The notes beneath the pieces are model-generated. The model worked only from the letters and a program-made list of their open reading frames with translations, had not been told where the DNA came from and searched no databases. Shown here piece after piece: positions 40,433-51,584 of a DNA stretch of 64,000 nt. Position 1 is the first letter of the stretch; every line of letters begins with the position of its first letter. The translations under genes were made by a program, and so were the position numbers. The DNA comes from Parus major (taxonomy: Eukaryota > Chordata > Aves > Passeriformes > Paridae): the NCBI RefSeq assembly GCF_001522545.3, contig NC_031769.1, positions 70,759,814 through 70,823,813 on the forward strand. Reading direction: 5' to 3'.

Positions 40433-43039
40433 GTATTCAAATGAGACTTGGGAAGGAGGAGGAGATTTTATAATTTTTTTATAAGAATCATAATAATTTT
40501 TATAACTTTATAACTTTTCTTTTGTGAATTGGTAGGACCACATTTGAAACACTTTGCAATAGCTCTGCTTGAGGACATCTAGGCTGCTATTTGTTAGAAG
40601 AAGGAAGTGCATATTAAGCTCACTGCTTTCTTCTCCCTAAACCAAAGTCTTTTCAGCTATTAGGTAAGAAATAAAAAAGTTTGAAACTGCTCACTAAAAT
40701 TTTTTTTTGGTCTTATCAAGTGCATAAACATCCACATCACAATTGGTGTTCCCAGGCTGAATAAAATCTTAATATATGCATAGTGAGGTCAGTGAAAGTA
40801 TTGTCATACCTACAGCAAACAAACATAAATTTACCCAACAGTTTATCTGCAAACATTAAAAAAAATCACACTTATTTATGGGCCTCTTTTGCCAGTAACG
40901 TTTGACAAAGTGGTAAGAAGCCTTATGTGGAATGGATCACAGGAGGGTAAAATCAGGAGCTAGAATGATTCACTTAATTTATAAAAATGTTGCATAAAAA
41001 ACATAAATGGAATTTAATTTCAATGAACATAATCTTATTCCCATTCTCCATAATAAAGTAGAAAAATGATAAAAAAGACCCTAAAATCAGTAAATTATGT
41101 AAATCGTAGTGTCATTTTCCTTCACTGACATTTTTTAAATCAGCTTGTAGTTAGATTTGCCACTTTCACATCTTAAGTCCTAGCTACCACATATTTCAAC
41201 TGGCTTGTTTACAAAAAGTCCCAAACAACTCAGATCAATCCTTTTGAAAGGATTTTGAAGATTTTTTGAAGTATGCTCCAAGCTCTATCTGTACTCATCC
41301 TGGTTATGTTTTATTTAATGAAGAATGGAAAACAAAAGACACCATACCATTCTGAAAATATTAAGTTTAATTAATACTATTGTTATTTATATTTTGCATA
41401 TAATAGTCATATAGAAAAATAAAAATTATGGTTTCAAATCTACAGAATTTTTATGGACAAGCTGATATATGAAATAGCTTTCAATATAAATTCATGTAAC
41501 AACATTAGCTTTTATCAAATTTCTTATGCACCCATCTTCTGTTGGCTTCATCTAAAAAATAAAAGGGAAAAAAACCCTAACCAAAAAAAACCAAAATAAA
41601 AAACACCCAGAAGAACCCAACCAACCCAAAAACAACAGCAAAACAACCAAATATTAATGAATTCTAATCCCATGTGTGAGCTGCAATTCAATAAAAATGT
41701 ATCGAAAGGCAGAGATGGGCTTCCTTGAACTACTACATAGTTATATGCCTCACCTTTTATGAAAACTCACCCAGCCATAACCTTTTTTTTAGCAAGGAAG
41801 CCTGGAGAACCCAAATACAGACCACTGGAATACCTTTTACAAACCATGGTTTTCAACATTTTCATAATTGTTCTTGGTAAATTTAATTAGAAAAAAGGTC
41901 CCAAATATACAGTTTAATTTGATTGTTTTGTTTTCAGCTGTCAGCATTCTAGGAAATACACACTTCAGTCAGTCACAAAGCCTTTTTTCCTCCCTGTAAC
42001 AATTTTATATTCACAGCTTTCAGATTCTAACCATGTCTTATTCTTTTTCCCCTCTGACAAAGGACCATCTTCTAATCAACATTATTCCCAATGAATATTG
42101 GCCTGTCTCAGTGTCCTGGGGTGAAAATGGTTTATGGTGATGGATGTTCTAAAATCTCCAAAGTGTTAAGTGTCAGTATATCTCTGCCATTAGAAAGTTT
42201 GGTTTGTTTATTTCTAATGTGAACCTTCCTTAATAGAATTAATTTCACTAGTCCTTGTACATGTGTATCAATGAATATCTTTTATGTTCTTTCTCTGTCT
42301 GCTGATGGCAGTTTTAGATGCATCCAAAAATTAAATAAAGCTTCCAATTCATAATAATACATTTTAGCTTTTCCTCTCTCATCCTCCATGCCTGGGCTTC
42401 TCTATCCAGTTCCATTTTACTTCACATTTTTAAATAATGCCATATTTTCAAGAATACTGATTATTCTCTTTTATCTCCCTGGGACCCTTTATTCATACCT
42501 TTCTCAAAGTCCAGCATTTAAAACCAACTCAGTATTCCATCCAAGGCATTAAACTTTCTTAGCAGTGTGGGAGAACTACTTTATATATCCTGCCAACTTT
42601 TGCAAAATGATCCCAAACAGATTTTTCACGAACTCACAATTCCCATGCGTGTATCCTGCAATACTCCCTCCAAGCATACTCTATGTCCATTACTTTAAAA
42701 TTATTTAAAAAGAGAGACATTAACTTAATCAAATTAATTTCAAGGATATATTTAAATAAGAAAAAAAAAGAAAAAAAAATTTTTTTAAAATATGTAATTA
42801 CTAAATGAGCGAGCCAAGGTTCAAACAAGCATACTTTTATTAATCTGTCAAACAAATTTCATCTCACAAACAAAAAAGCCTACTTTCCTCAGACTTTTAA
42901 GAAGTTTTTATGAGAAGAGACAAAGTATGATAAGTTTCAGTGTACAGACATGCACATTTTTCAGGCTTTGAACAATTAAGCATGTTAGCCTATGATGAAG
43001 ACCTCTTTGTAAATTTAACACCAGAGGCTCTTGTGCTTC
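40433..43039. other. Single-copy AT-rich non-coding DNA
   Basis: No gene or transposon is recognised. An A/C-rich low-complexity tract lies at 41557-41650, similar to those at 18.7 and 49.4 kb. A-runs and T-runs face each other near 42762-42787. Confidence 0.55.
41557..41650. repeat. A/C-rich low-complexity tract
   Basis: A runs are broken by C, CC and CCC ('ccaaaaaaaaccaaaataaa' and similar), with very few G or T bases after the first 15 bases. Confidence 0.85.
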
Positions 43040-43500
43040 AGATTTCTTCCCAACCTGCATCTTCACAGTCTTGCTTGACATTTCTTTTAACTCTGCATTG
43101 TATTGTCTGCCATTGTTAAATTTTAAAAATAGTGTTTTTTCCTCCCTTTCTGAATCTCAGTTTTGTCGTGATATTTTATACTTCTCTCGATCTGATACAT
43201 TGTCACTGTTGTTTTGACAGTCAGGTATACAATACCACCTGAAACAGTGGTGCTTCTGCTCCTGCAGCAATAATTTGCCTTTATGGCAATGGATTATATT
43301 GGCACTGCAGTGCTTGATACAGTGTGTGATCCATTAGTGTTTTATGAGTTGTTGTTAAAGCGTCACATTTACGTTTATAAATGTTAACTCAAATGACCTT
43401 TCATTTCAGGAGTTACTGACTTTGAAAAATTGTAGTGCCCATTAGGTGCAGCAGCGCACCCTCCTTAACAGAGGTAAATTAGTGCTTAATGCAACTTCTA
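43040..43500. other. Candidate conserved non-coding element
   Basis: This stretch lacks low-complexity sequence and is dense in short inverted repeats and homeobox-like AT cores. Visible are the perfect 12-base palindrome gcactgcagtgc (43302-43313), 'ttgcctttatggcaa' (5-base arms, about 43275), 'acatttacgtttataaatgt' (7-base arms, 43365-43384) and 'ggtgcagcagcgcacc' (5-base arms, about 43446). It also keeps several CpGs. These properties recall vertebrate enhancer-type conserved elements, but conservation cannot be seen in one sequence, so this is inference only. It ends just before a CR1 insertion. Confidence 0.3.
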
Positions 43501-43726
43501 CAATTCCTTTTTTCTGATTTTTTTAGTTAAAAGTGAAGAGGAAGAGAAAAATAAAGGGAAGCACCCAATTTTTCTGCTGCATGGCCCATAACAACATCCT
43601 CTGCTTAAAAAGCCCCATCCAACTACATGTTACAGAAAGCAAAGCTCTCACTGCACTAAGCTATCTCTTTGTCAAGCAAATAATAGCCTTTTAGCAGGTC
43701 CTTTTACGACAGGACAAGGTGTAATG

Positions 43727-43995
43727 GGCTTAGTCTAAAAGAGAGTAGATTCAGACTAAATATCAAGATGAAAATTTTTGTGATGAGAGTGGTAAAACAG
43801 TGGAAGTGGTACCCAGAGTGGTTGTAGATGTTCCATGCCTATAAACACTCAAAGGCCTATTGGATAAGACTTTTAACATCCTGACTGAGTTGCAGATGTC
43901 CCTTCTCATTCAAGGGGGATTGGTCTGGATGATCTTTAAAGGTTTGTGTCAACCCAAAGTGTTCTATAATTCTAGAATAGAATTCTATTCTAGGG
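43727..43995 (+). mobile_element. CR1 LINE 3' end, sense
   Basis: Landmarks in order are 'gagtagattcagactaaata', 'gagagtggtaaaacagtgg', 'acccagagtggttgtagatg', 'ggggattggtctggatgatc', 'tttaaaggtttgtgtcaacc', and the terminal 'gttctataattctag'. These match the last part of CR1 including the 3' terminal repeat region, so the 3' end is intact at about 43995 and the element is 5'-truncated. The copy is diverged. The open frame 43860-44042 is a by-product. The last units form a perfect palindrome at 43972-43993. Confidence 0.85.
43972..43993. repeat. Perfect 22-base palindrome at a CR1 3' terminus
   Basis: The arms are ctagaatagaa and ttctattctag with no spacer. The left arm is the reverse of the CR1 terminal repeat unit ATTCTA, so the palindrome probably arose from an inverted unit in the terminal repeat array rather than as a protein-binding site. 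Confidence 0.85.
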
Positions 43996-45593
43996 GGGGA
44001 AATCTATTACATAACCCTGATTATTACCCTGACAAGCATTAATATAACTAACTAGAAAGACATGGTACTAGCTCACTTTTGATTTCAATACCCTGTTTAA
44101 GTAGAAGGCATAGAACCATAAAATCACTGTGCATTCAGGAAAAAAAAAAAAAATAAAGACAGGAGAGAAAATTTCTTGCAACACTACCATGTTTGAGCAA
44201 GGTCAGTCAAATACCGCTAATTCATGAAGTAGAAAAAACAAGGATGGTGTGTTTGAAACCAATAGCACAACTGAGTGCAAATCAGACAGTTTTTTGCAGA
44301 TTACCTGAATTCCAAGTCAGTGATTTCAAGTCTTTTGCCCTAAAGGAATTTTTTCAATCTTGAAAATTTTTGCAGACTGCTCTGCATAAAAAGTTATTGA
44401 AAAAACTCTGTAGTGTTGCTCTGATGTACCATCAGCCTCAGCATGGAATTGCACTAGATCACTAGATTCCAGAGTCAGAGCAAAATGTTAAGAAAACCAA
44501 CATAAATATGGTAATAAGAATTTATTTTTCAGTAATGACATTGTCAGTAAACATTTTCACTTCTTTCCTATCTTGACCAGTTAGCCATTGTAACACTAAT
44601 GTTCAGTAGCAATGCATGTGTTCTTTTTTTGAACAGTCACAACTTATTTCAGTGAATTATTCTAAGTATTATGACAGCTTTGATCCCTCAGATCATAGAA
44701 AAGACAGAACATAAAAATTTATCAAGTTGTGTATTCAGAGCCCTTTTATGCCACTGCCCTTGGTTAAAGAAACAGCTCTATTGAGAGTTTCCTTTCCAAT
44801 TTCAGTCACTACACATATTTTCTAACAGAATGCAGTACTCACAGACACTAGAGAGGCTATTCAAACACAATAAAAATGAAAAAGCACAAATGTTGTTGTG
44901 GAAGCACTTGACAATACCTCCCAATATAACATTTTATTGTAATGTACAGAAACCCTCCAGTACTATGTCAATGACTGTCATTTCCAATATGCTCCCTAAC
45001 ATCAGTGCTGTCAATTCTAGTGACTTTGTCAAGTGTTTCATGGTAATTGGTGTGCTTCCATAAGTGTCACATCCCGGAGCAAAGGTATGGAAGAAAAAGA
45101 AAATGTGTGATCCAAGCAATTCTTAAAGCCTCAAAACTTAAAGAAAGGAAATGAGGGAGGGAAAAAGGAATAGTGAAAGTCCCTTCAAAATATAAAATTT
45201 TAAATGAAAGAAGGATAGAAATTTAAATTACATTCAGTATTTCATGAATATTTTTAGACAATCCATACAAATTAACATTTCTTGGTTATAAGCAATCAAT
45301 TTCTCAAATAAACCTTCCAATTTTTTTTTACAGGAAATAAGAATAAAATTTATTAAGATATTAAGAGTGCCTAGAACTAAGGATTAGTTTTATATAAAAG
45401 TGGTAGATGAGCATCAGATTTTTACATCTATCATTTAAATCAAAGTTCCTGGTCCATTAGAGCTTGCAATTTTCCGTATGCATATTACAAACTCATTTAA
45501 ACAATTTTTTCTTAGTAGGTGAGATTTTCTGCATGGTTAGCTTGAAAAGTAAAACACATACAGTGGAGATCCACTGATCTCTGACTTCTCTCC

Positions 45594-45612
45594 TTTTTTT
45601 TTTTTTTTTTTT
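45594..45612. repeat. T19 homopolymer
   Basis: Nineteen consecutive T are preceded by pyrimidine-rich sequence and followed by AATAAACT. On the minus strand this is a poly(A) run, but no polyadenylation signal precedes it there and no gene-like sequence adjoins it, so a retroposed copy is not supported. Confidence 0.9.
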
Positions 45613-45776
45613 AATAAACTACTCTCTACCAACAATCATTGTACTACCTTAACTGTGACTGGTTCAGTAGTATGTTGTTGGCTTCAAATTTTGTTCTTTT
45701 AAAATATTTTCCTAACTCATGTAATAATCATCACCTTCAGTTTGCAGTTCATCAAGTTGCATTTTAAAATGTCACT

Positions 45777-45805
45777 TTCAATGAATGTAACATACATTCA
45801 TTGAA
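45777..45805. repeat. Perfect hairpin, 13-base arms, 3-base loop
   Basis: The arms ttcaatgaatgta and tacattcattgaa pair perfectly around the loop 'aca'. This is the longest perfect hairpin I found in the window outside tandem AT repeats. The octamer-like AATGAAT/ATTCATT cores could be coincidental. No repeat family was recognised. Confidence 0.85.
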
Positions 45806-47569
45806 GAGAGAGGCTTACCTGTCTCTTGCTCATCTACCACCACGGTCATATTACACCTTGCTACTTTTCCTTGTAAGTGTATGAAGTGTATTTATCCACA
45901 CATTCTCTTATTTTTTAGTCTTCCAACTACCTCTGAACCACTCTCTCACAGACCTAAATTGCTTCATTCATCTATCAACTATATAAAATATTTTCCATTC
46001 CCTCATGCTTTTATTCCCCAAGTTTCTTGCATGTTCCTACCAGTAACCGCTGGCCTGTACCATTTGTATCTGAGCTCCATACAGAAAAGGAGGAGACAAA
46101 GTCACTTAGACTAATGACAGTCATGTTGATATCAGCAGAAACAAATTCAAATTAAATATATATACTGCATATGATACAGACAAAAAGTCCAAAATATTAC
46201 AAAAAAGAGAAATCAAGGGGTCTTGGAATATTTGAAGAGCAACAGATAATAATTAACAAGAGAAATTAGTTTCTACCACTATGAATATACAAAACATTTC
46301 TGTAATGGAAGTTTTATAAAGAAAAAATTCTTATGGGCAGCTACTTACAGATGTAAGTACAGATGCAGCAATTAGTATTTTATTGAATCTTTAAGGGTCA
46401 TATCTTTCCAGAAGGCATGCCTTGTTTAAAAACTTTAATGGCAAACATTTATTCCGTCTTATTTAAATAAAATACTTATAGGCATCTACAAAACAACAAT
46501 TCAGATCATGTAGTCTAATTATTACATGGCATGCTTAATGGCTCAAATACCTAAATTCCTAGTTTTATATTAAGTACCAGAAGCTTAGGAAAATACTTAA
46601 GTACTTCTCTAAATTAGAACATTTTTTCCCAGATAATCAGCAAATGATACTAGTCTAGGGTAAAACATGAAATATTATCATGTTCCTGTGATTAGAGGCA
46701 GAGTATAAGAAATTAACTCAAAGTCTTTAATGCAATATATTTCCCAGAATTACTTTGAGAAAATTAGTTCCCTTTTACAAATTCTCATTACTTATCTACT
46801 ATAGGTCAGGTTTTTAATCTGATTTTAAAAGGTGAAATTACATTTTATTCATTACTGAGTTACTGGTTTTAATTTTTTAAACAACATTAATACTACTGCT
46901 AACTATTTTCAGTAGGAAACATTTCCAGCCTTCTGAGTAGTTATTTTGGAATACGTGTTTCCATAGTCTATTGAAAAACTACATAGTAAGTATTTGGCCC
47001 CTCCTCACACAAAATCAGTGGGACGTAGAGTGGCAGTACATGAGTTGTTATTTTATAGAAGTTGTTTATTAATAAGAACAGAGAATTTTCTATTTCTGCT
47101 GTGGCAAAGAGCTTGGTTGCATTAGCACTGTGTGCTTTTTTCCTTTTCACCCATATTATCTCACCTCGATTAAGGGCTACAGTGCTTGGGCCATTTTCTT
47201 ATTACTCTGAAAACAACTGTTAAAGAACTATCCCCTCCTTTGGCTTTTCAGGAGGTACACCCCAATCTTTCTGACTCCCTGTCTTGCCCCTTTCACTGAA
47301 TTGAAGAAAGCAGCATCTCAAACTATGTTTCTGCCCAGCCCTCCAACTCATCTGATCTGGGTTTCTATTCATGCAGACAGCAGAATTAGTAAAAGTATTT
47401 TTCAGACCCTGATAGAAAGCATCAATAATTTAGGATTTGACAGCTTACTCAGACATAATTCACTGCAATGACTTTTGCTTAATGACTTTTTTTATAAGAT
47501 CATAGTAGGTTAGCTATCCGGCAATGTATCAAGCACCCAAGCATTTAAATTAATTTACAGCAAATCACA

Positions 47570-47953
47570 GTAAGAGAGGTTCCGTAAGTAACAGTAGAGA
47601 GGTTCTGAGTGAGAGTAAAAGTAAGTGAGGTTCTGGAGTGTTCCTCACTGGAGATATTTAAATTCATTTGAATCATGTGTCATGATTTGAATTTGATTTC
47701 AAATTCAAAATTCATTTTGATTTCAAATGATGTGTCATGATTTGAATTTGAATCATGTGTCTATGCATTATAGCAGATTGCCAAGAGAGGCTCTGGAGTG
47801 TCCCTCACTGGAGATATTCAAGAATATCTGGACCTGTGCCATGTGCTTTAGGATAGCCCTGCTTGAGCAGGGAGGTTGGACCAGTTGATCCACTGTGGTC
47901 CCTTCCAGCCTGACCCATTTTGTGGTCCGTGATTCTGTTCTGTTAAAGAAAGA
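47570..47953 (+). mobile_element. CR1 LINE 3' end, sense, with internal duplication
   Basis: The distal part (47780-47953) is a clear CR1 3' end: 'aggctctggagtgtccctca', 'ctggagatattcaagaatat', 'ctggacctgtgcc', 'gagcagggaggttggaccag', 'tggtcccttccagcctgacc' and 'gtccgtgattctgttctg'. The segment 'ggttctggagtgttcctcac...ggagatattta' at 47629-47660 repeats 'ggctctggagtgtccctcac...ggagatattca' at 47789-47820, an offset of 160. Between them lies AT-rich sequence with its own short repeats (separate entry). The element is 5'-truncated and non-coding. The open frame at 47768-47959 (-) is an artefact. Confidence 0.85.
47661..47761. repeat. Interleaved short direct and inverted repeats inside a CR1
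   Basis: The 21-mer beginning tgtgtcatgatttgaatttg occurs at 47676 and 47731, and 'gaatcatgtgtc' at 47670 and 47750. 'ttgatttcaaat' is also repeated, and ATTTGAA/TTCAAAT cores lie in both orientations. This pattern suggests several rounds of slippage or template switching between the two copies of the CR1 segment. Confidence 0.85.
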
Positions 47954-49318
47954 AGCCAATCAAAAGCTTATATTATCTCTAGGCCTATTGTATTAAGCTA
48001 GTGCTTCATGACAGTTAGGAGAAATAAATTTATTTTCTCCCTCCCCCCTTCTAAAAGAAATTAACTTCTTAATGATGCTTATCAGTTTCCATAGAAAAAT
48101 ATAAGCAAAGTGTTTATAGCTGTCATAAATTGTCAGACTTACTACAGAGTTGCATTCAGTTGGTGAAGAATAGTTGATGCTGGTTGAACAAAATATGAGC
48201 TGGGCCTCTTGCTGACCCTGCACCTGCTGAAGCAAGTCTGACACATGAAGGATGTCTGGGGTGAAGCAGAGGCCTCACAACCCAATGATGAGCCACCACT
48301 CACTCCTTTGCCATGCATAACAAGCCTTACTCTGAATTTGGTTCTTCAAGAAGGTAAGGATGAGTACAAAGACTCTCTGGCAAAGACTAGACAGCCTTTA
48401 AGGTCTCATTGGTGGGTGGAGGAGGACAAAATGTTTATTTTACATTTGTATTAACTATAAATTTTGACCGTAATCATCAAGACTCTCATTAAGCCCCAAT
48501 AATATTAACTTTCACATCCCTAAGAATGCAAATGAGGTGAAATCAGAAGCTAAGTCCAGTTGCAACAAGCACCTCTGATCTCTGAGAAGCAGCTGGAATG
48601 CAAGGAGGTTTATCTTCTGCCAAATTTCTGTACCTTTAATGCAACCAGGACTAATAGAACTATGTCTAATTCCTACAAAAGCAGGAACACGTATCTGTTT
48701 CCCTCAAAAACGCTATTTGGAAACACATGCATTGGAAGTCCTCATTGTTACTTGCACTTAGACATGACAAAAAATTCTTTAGATCTAGAATTCTTTCTGA
48801 TTAAGAGAAGTCATGCTTCATTTTAGTCTAGCTACTTGCAGATATTGCAAGTGTGGCAGAATTTTGATTTAGTAAACAAGATTCAAGTTCATACTATAGT
48901 CACATAAGACTGCCACTCAGGCATGCAGTGTGGATAAATTCAGACTTAGTTGCTTTCCGGGATGATTAAGAAAATTGGCTAAAAATATATAGCAATTCTA
49001 AAGAGTACCAGGAAAACAAATCTTCTGTCTTCTGGCACAATGCAACTTCTTCCTCACCTCCAAGAAATGAAAATGTAGTAAAAGTTTTAAATATCATTCT
49101 ATTCAGCATGAACATAAGTATGAATTCTTCTGTTATTAATAATATTAATTAATTTTATATTAATTAATTAATTAAGCATTAATTTCTTCCAAAAACTTAT
49201 TTCAGGGGAAGAAGGTATACAGAACAGACTCATTTCCAACAAGTTCTTTAGGTGTCAGTTCATAAATACCTTGTCTCACTTGTCTCACTTTCTGCTAAGT
49301 ATGGCCAAAAGTTTCTCT

Positions 49319-49320
<2 letters not shown>

Positions 49321-49351
<31 letters not shown>

Positions 49352-49353
49352 AT
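49321..49353. repeat. (TAAA)8 tetranucleotide microsatellite
   Basis: Thirty-three bases of uninterrupted TAAA repeat. It produces the hydrophobic YLFI-type repeat in the minus-strand open frame 49285-49494, which is therefore not a gene. Confidence 0.95.
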
Positions 49354-49365
49354 CCCACATTTTTC

Positions 49366-49480
49366 TACCAAAAAAAACACAAAAAACAAAAACCACCAAC
49401 CAACCAAAACACAAAAAATCCGAAAAACCCCAAACAAATCAAAACAAAAACCTAAAGAAAACAACAAAAAACCCAAACCA
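49366..49480. repeat. A/C-rich low-complexity tract
   Basis: The text is made of runs such as 'aaaaccaccaaccaacc' and 'aaaaaacccaaacc' with almost no G or T. It lies directly after the TAAA microsatellite and is the longest tract of this kind in the window. Confidence 0.9.
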
Positions 49481-51234
49481 TTTTTTTCTTGCAATCAAAT
49501 TGCTCCTCTGCAAATTTTTATCAAATATTGCTGCTCCACTGAGTGCAGAATGACATAAAGCCTGAGGAGATCTGGCTTAATATTCATGTATGTGTAATAT
49601 TTCCAGGTTCTTCTTTGAGTTACCCTGTGATTTCCAGATGCTGATGAAATGCTCTCAATGACTTCTCTGTCACTCAGAATGCCCATCTAGTCTGGGCAGC
49701 AGCAGCCAGCCCTGGATTTCACACCAATATCTGACAATATTTCTATGATGCTGGGTTTTAGCCAGCTGTGTTGCTGTTACGTCTTAGACTTACACTGGAG
49801 GTACTGAGTTCTTTCCTTTTCCTTCCATCTGCTAAAAGACCTAGAGGAGCTCAATTAATTGGTACAGCCATTCTTCCATCAAATTTCATTGAAATTAGCC
49901 CAAGAGAATCAAAATATATAGCGAGCAGTTATATGAATTATAATTTTTCTAAGCCTTACATTCTTAAGAAATAAATTTTCTTCCACAGACAAGTTTGCAT
50001 GCTTGACAATTGCCTAAAGAGTATAGTGTCTGATTTCCTGTTAGTATGCCACTACCAGGCACAGAAGTTTGAATTGAGAGAGCTCAGAGTTCATTTCAGT
50101 TTCATATTCAAAGATTAATTAAACTTAGTCACTAAATCTTCAGAAAAGGAACATGAAGACAGTTTTCTGCATATTTAAAACCTCCAGGGAGGGCAGACAG
50201 AAGTATAGATTTTTCCCTGTTTTACTGGACTAATTCCTGAAGGATAATTACTAATATTACATCTACCACTGTGTGCAGTGACAATCTACCTTTAAAAAGA
50301 GCTACTTGAACATTTTTTTGCCTAAAGAAAAAGCAGCAAGTTTTAAAATTAGTAGCATAGTCTACAGAGACTCAAGTGACAGATTCAAACCTTGAGAATG
50401 TCATGCACAGTTAGACTGTGACAGTGCAAGATACTTTCACTGGCAGAAAATGAAACAGGGAAGCCTCCTGTCAGAGAGGAAAGAGAAAATTTGTTCTTAA
50501 AGTCACAAGGGAATCAGAGTAACAAAGTAGCAATGGGAACACTGGAGGGTAATAAGGGAGAGACATAATGTGAAGGAAGGGACATAATAAATGTACTGCA
50601 CATGCATGTAGGAATGTCAAGGAAATTACACAGCACAATATCTATGGAAGTTACTTTTTAAAAAAAAAATTAAAATAAACCCACAGAATAAATTATCTTT
50701 CCATGTTGTTTTAAAACAGTGCTGAGAAGAAGAACCCCTCCACCTGTTTTCTATAGTATAGGTGCTAATATATTTAAAAATATATTTAATTCCAGCCAGA
50801 GAAAAGAGGAGGAGGGGGTGAGACCATGTGAGGAAAACCACATGGAGACACCAAGGTCAGTGGAGAAGGAGGGGCAGGAGGTGCTCCAGGTGCCAGAGCT
50901 GAGATTCCTCTGCAGGCTGTGGTGAGACCAGGGTGAAGCAGCTGTGCCCCTGCAGCCCATGGGGATCCACAGAAGATGCAGGGATCCACACACAGCTCGT
51001 GGGGAAGGTGCCCATGCCGGGGTGGGTGGATGCCTGGAGGAGGCTGTGATCCATTGGGAGACACGGTGGAGAGAGAGGGCCCTACTTCCAGGCTGGAGAA
51101 GCCTGTCCTTGGAGGGCTGCACCTCTGGAAGAGTGACCCACATCACAGCAGTTTTGGGAGGACTGCTGCTCATGAGGTTGGAGTCACACTGGAGAAGTTC
51201 ACGGAGAACTGTCTATCATGGGAAGGACCCCACT

Positions 51235-51258
51235 GCAGAGCAGCAGAGCAGCAGAGCA
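51235..51258. repeat. Short tandem (GCAGAGCA)n in the LTR
   Basis: Three copies of an eight- to nine-base GCAGAGCA-like unit lie in tandem within the LTR. This is a small local expansion. Confidence 0.8.
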
Positions 51259-51399
51259 AAATCCCAGGTAATCAACTGACCAAAACCCCCATGCCCTGCT
51301 CCCCTGTGCTGTTGGTGGGAAGAAGGGAGGGGTTGGGGGAAGAAAAGGTCTTTCAAAGGCTTATTTTACTTCTCATTATCCTCCTCTGATTTGGCTTGT

Positions 51400-51405
51400 A
51401 ATAAA
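51400..51405 (+). promoter_or_regulatory. AATAAA polyadenylation signal of the ERVL-type LTR
   Basis: A canonical hexamer lies inside 'cttgtaataaattcac', followed by a T-rich U5-like region. Its position within the LTR is as expected for R-region 3' processing. Confidence 0.65.
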
Positions 51406-51584
51406 TTCACTGTGTCTCTAAGCCGAGCCTGTTTTTCTCGTGTAGTGTTTTCTCCCTGTTCTTATCCCAACTCATGAACCCATTGTTGAATTTTTTCCCG
51501 TCTCCTCTACCCAGATGTTGCAGGGGAGGGTGAGTGAACGGCTTTCCTGGGTGCCTGGCATTTGGCCAGTGTCAAACCACAACA

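Larger units (their letters stand above)
43996..47569. other. Single-copy AT-rich non-coding DNA with hairpins
   Basis: No gene or clear transposon is visible. Structures listed separately are the 13-base-arm hairpin at 45777-45805 and a 19-base T run at 45594-45612. A further hairpin with 8-base arms, 'tacttacagatgtaagta', is at 46342-46359. Open frames are short with no recognisable domain. Confidence 0.55.
47954..50704. other. Single-copy non-coding DNA with simple repeats
   Basis: No gene is defended. A weak exon-like segment near 48245-48354 is treated under rejected items. TTAATT-rich sequence lies at 49135-49185, and the (TAAA)n and A/C-rich tracts at 49.3-49.5 kb are listed separately. 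Confidence 0.55.
50705..51584 (+). mobile_element. Endogenous retrovirus LTR, ERVL-type, sense (probable solo LTR)
   Basis: This GC-rich block matches, from memory, a very common avian ERVL-type LTR. Landmarks in order are 'acatggagacaccaaggtca', 'gaaggaggggcaggaggtgc', 'agagctgagattcctctgca', 'ggtggatgcctggaggaggc', 'agaagttcacggagaactg', 'gaagggaggggttggggg', 'tctcattatcctcctctga', 'ttcttatcccaactcatgaa' and the terminal 'ggccagtgtcaaaccacaac' followed by a final A. AATAAA lies at 51400-51405 before the U5-like part. The 3' boundary at 51584 (CA) is firm; the 5' boundary is approximate (between 50705 and 50795). No internal retroviral genes adjoin it and no target-site duplication was found. 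The two longest open frames of the window (50751-51173 minus, 50976-51389 plus) fall here and overlap on opposite strands, so they reflect composition. Confidence 0.85.

Noticed and set aside
45594..45612. Poly(T) run as the tail of an antisense processed pseudogene
   Set aside because: No polyadenylation signal or gene-like sequence is seen on the minus strand next to it.
48245..48354. Exon-like segment: ATG-led frame running to a good donor (caagaag then gtaagg)
   Set aside because: The encoded peptide resembles no family I know and there is no paired acceptor or neighbouring exon. RNA-seq junction reads at 48354 would change this.
50751..51389. The two longest open frames (140 and 137 codons, opposite strands)
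   Set aside because: They overlap each other inside a GC-rich ERVL-type LTR, so their length reflects few stop codons, not coding capacity.
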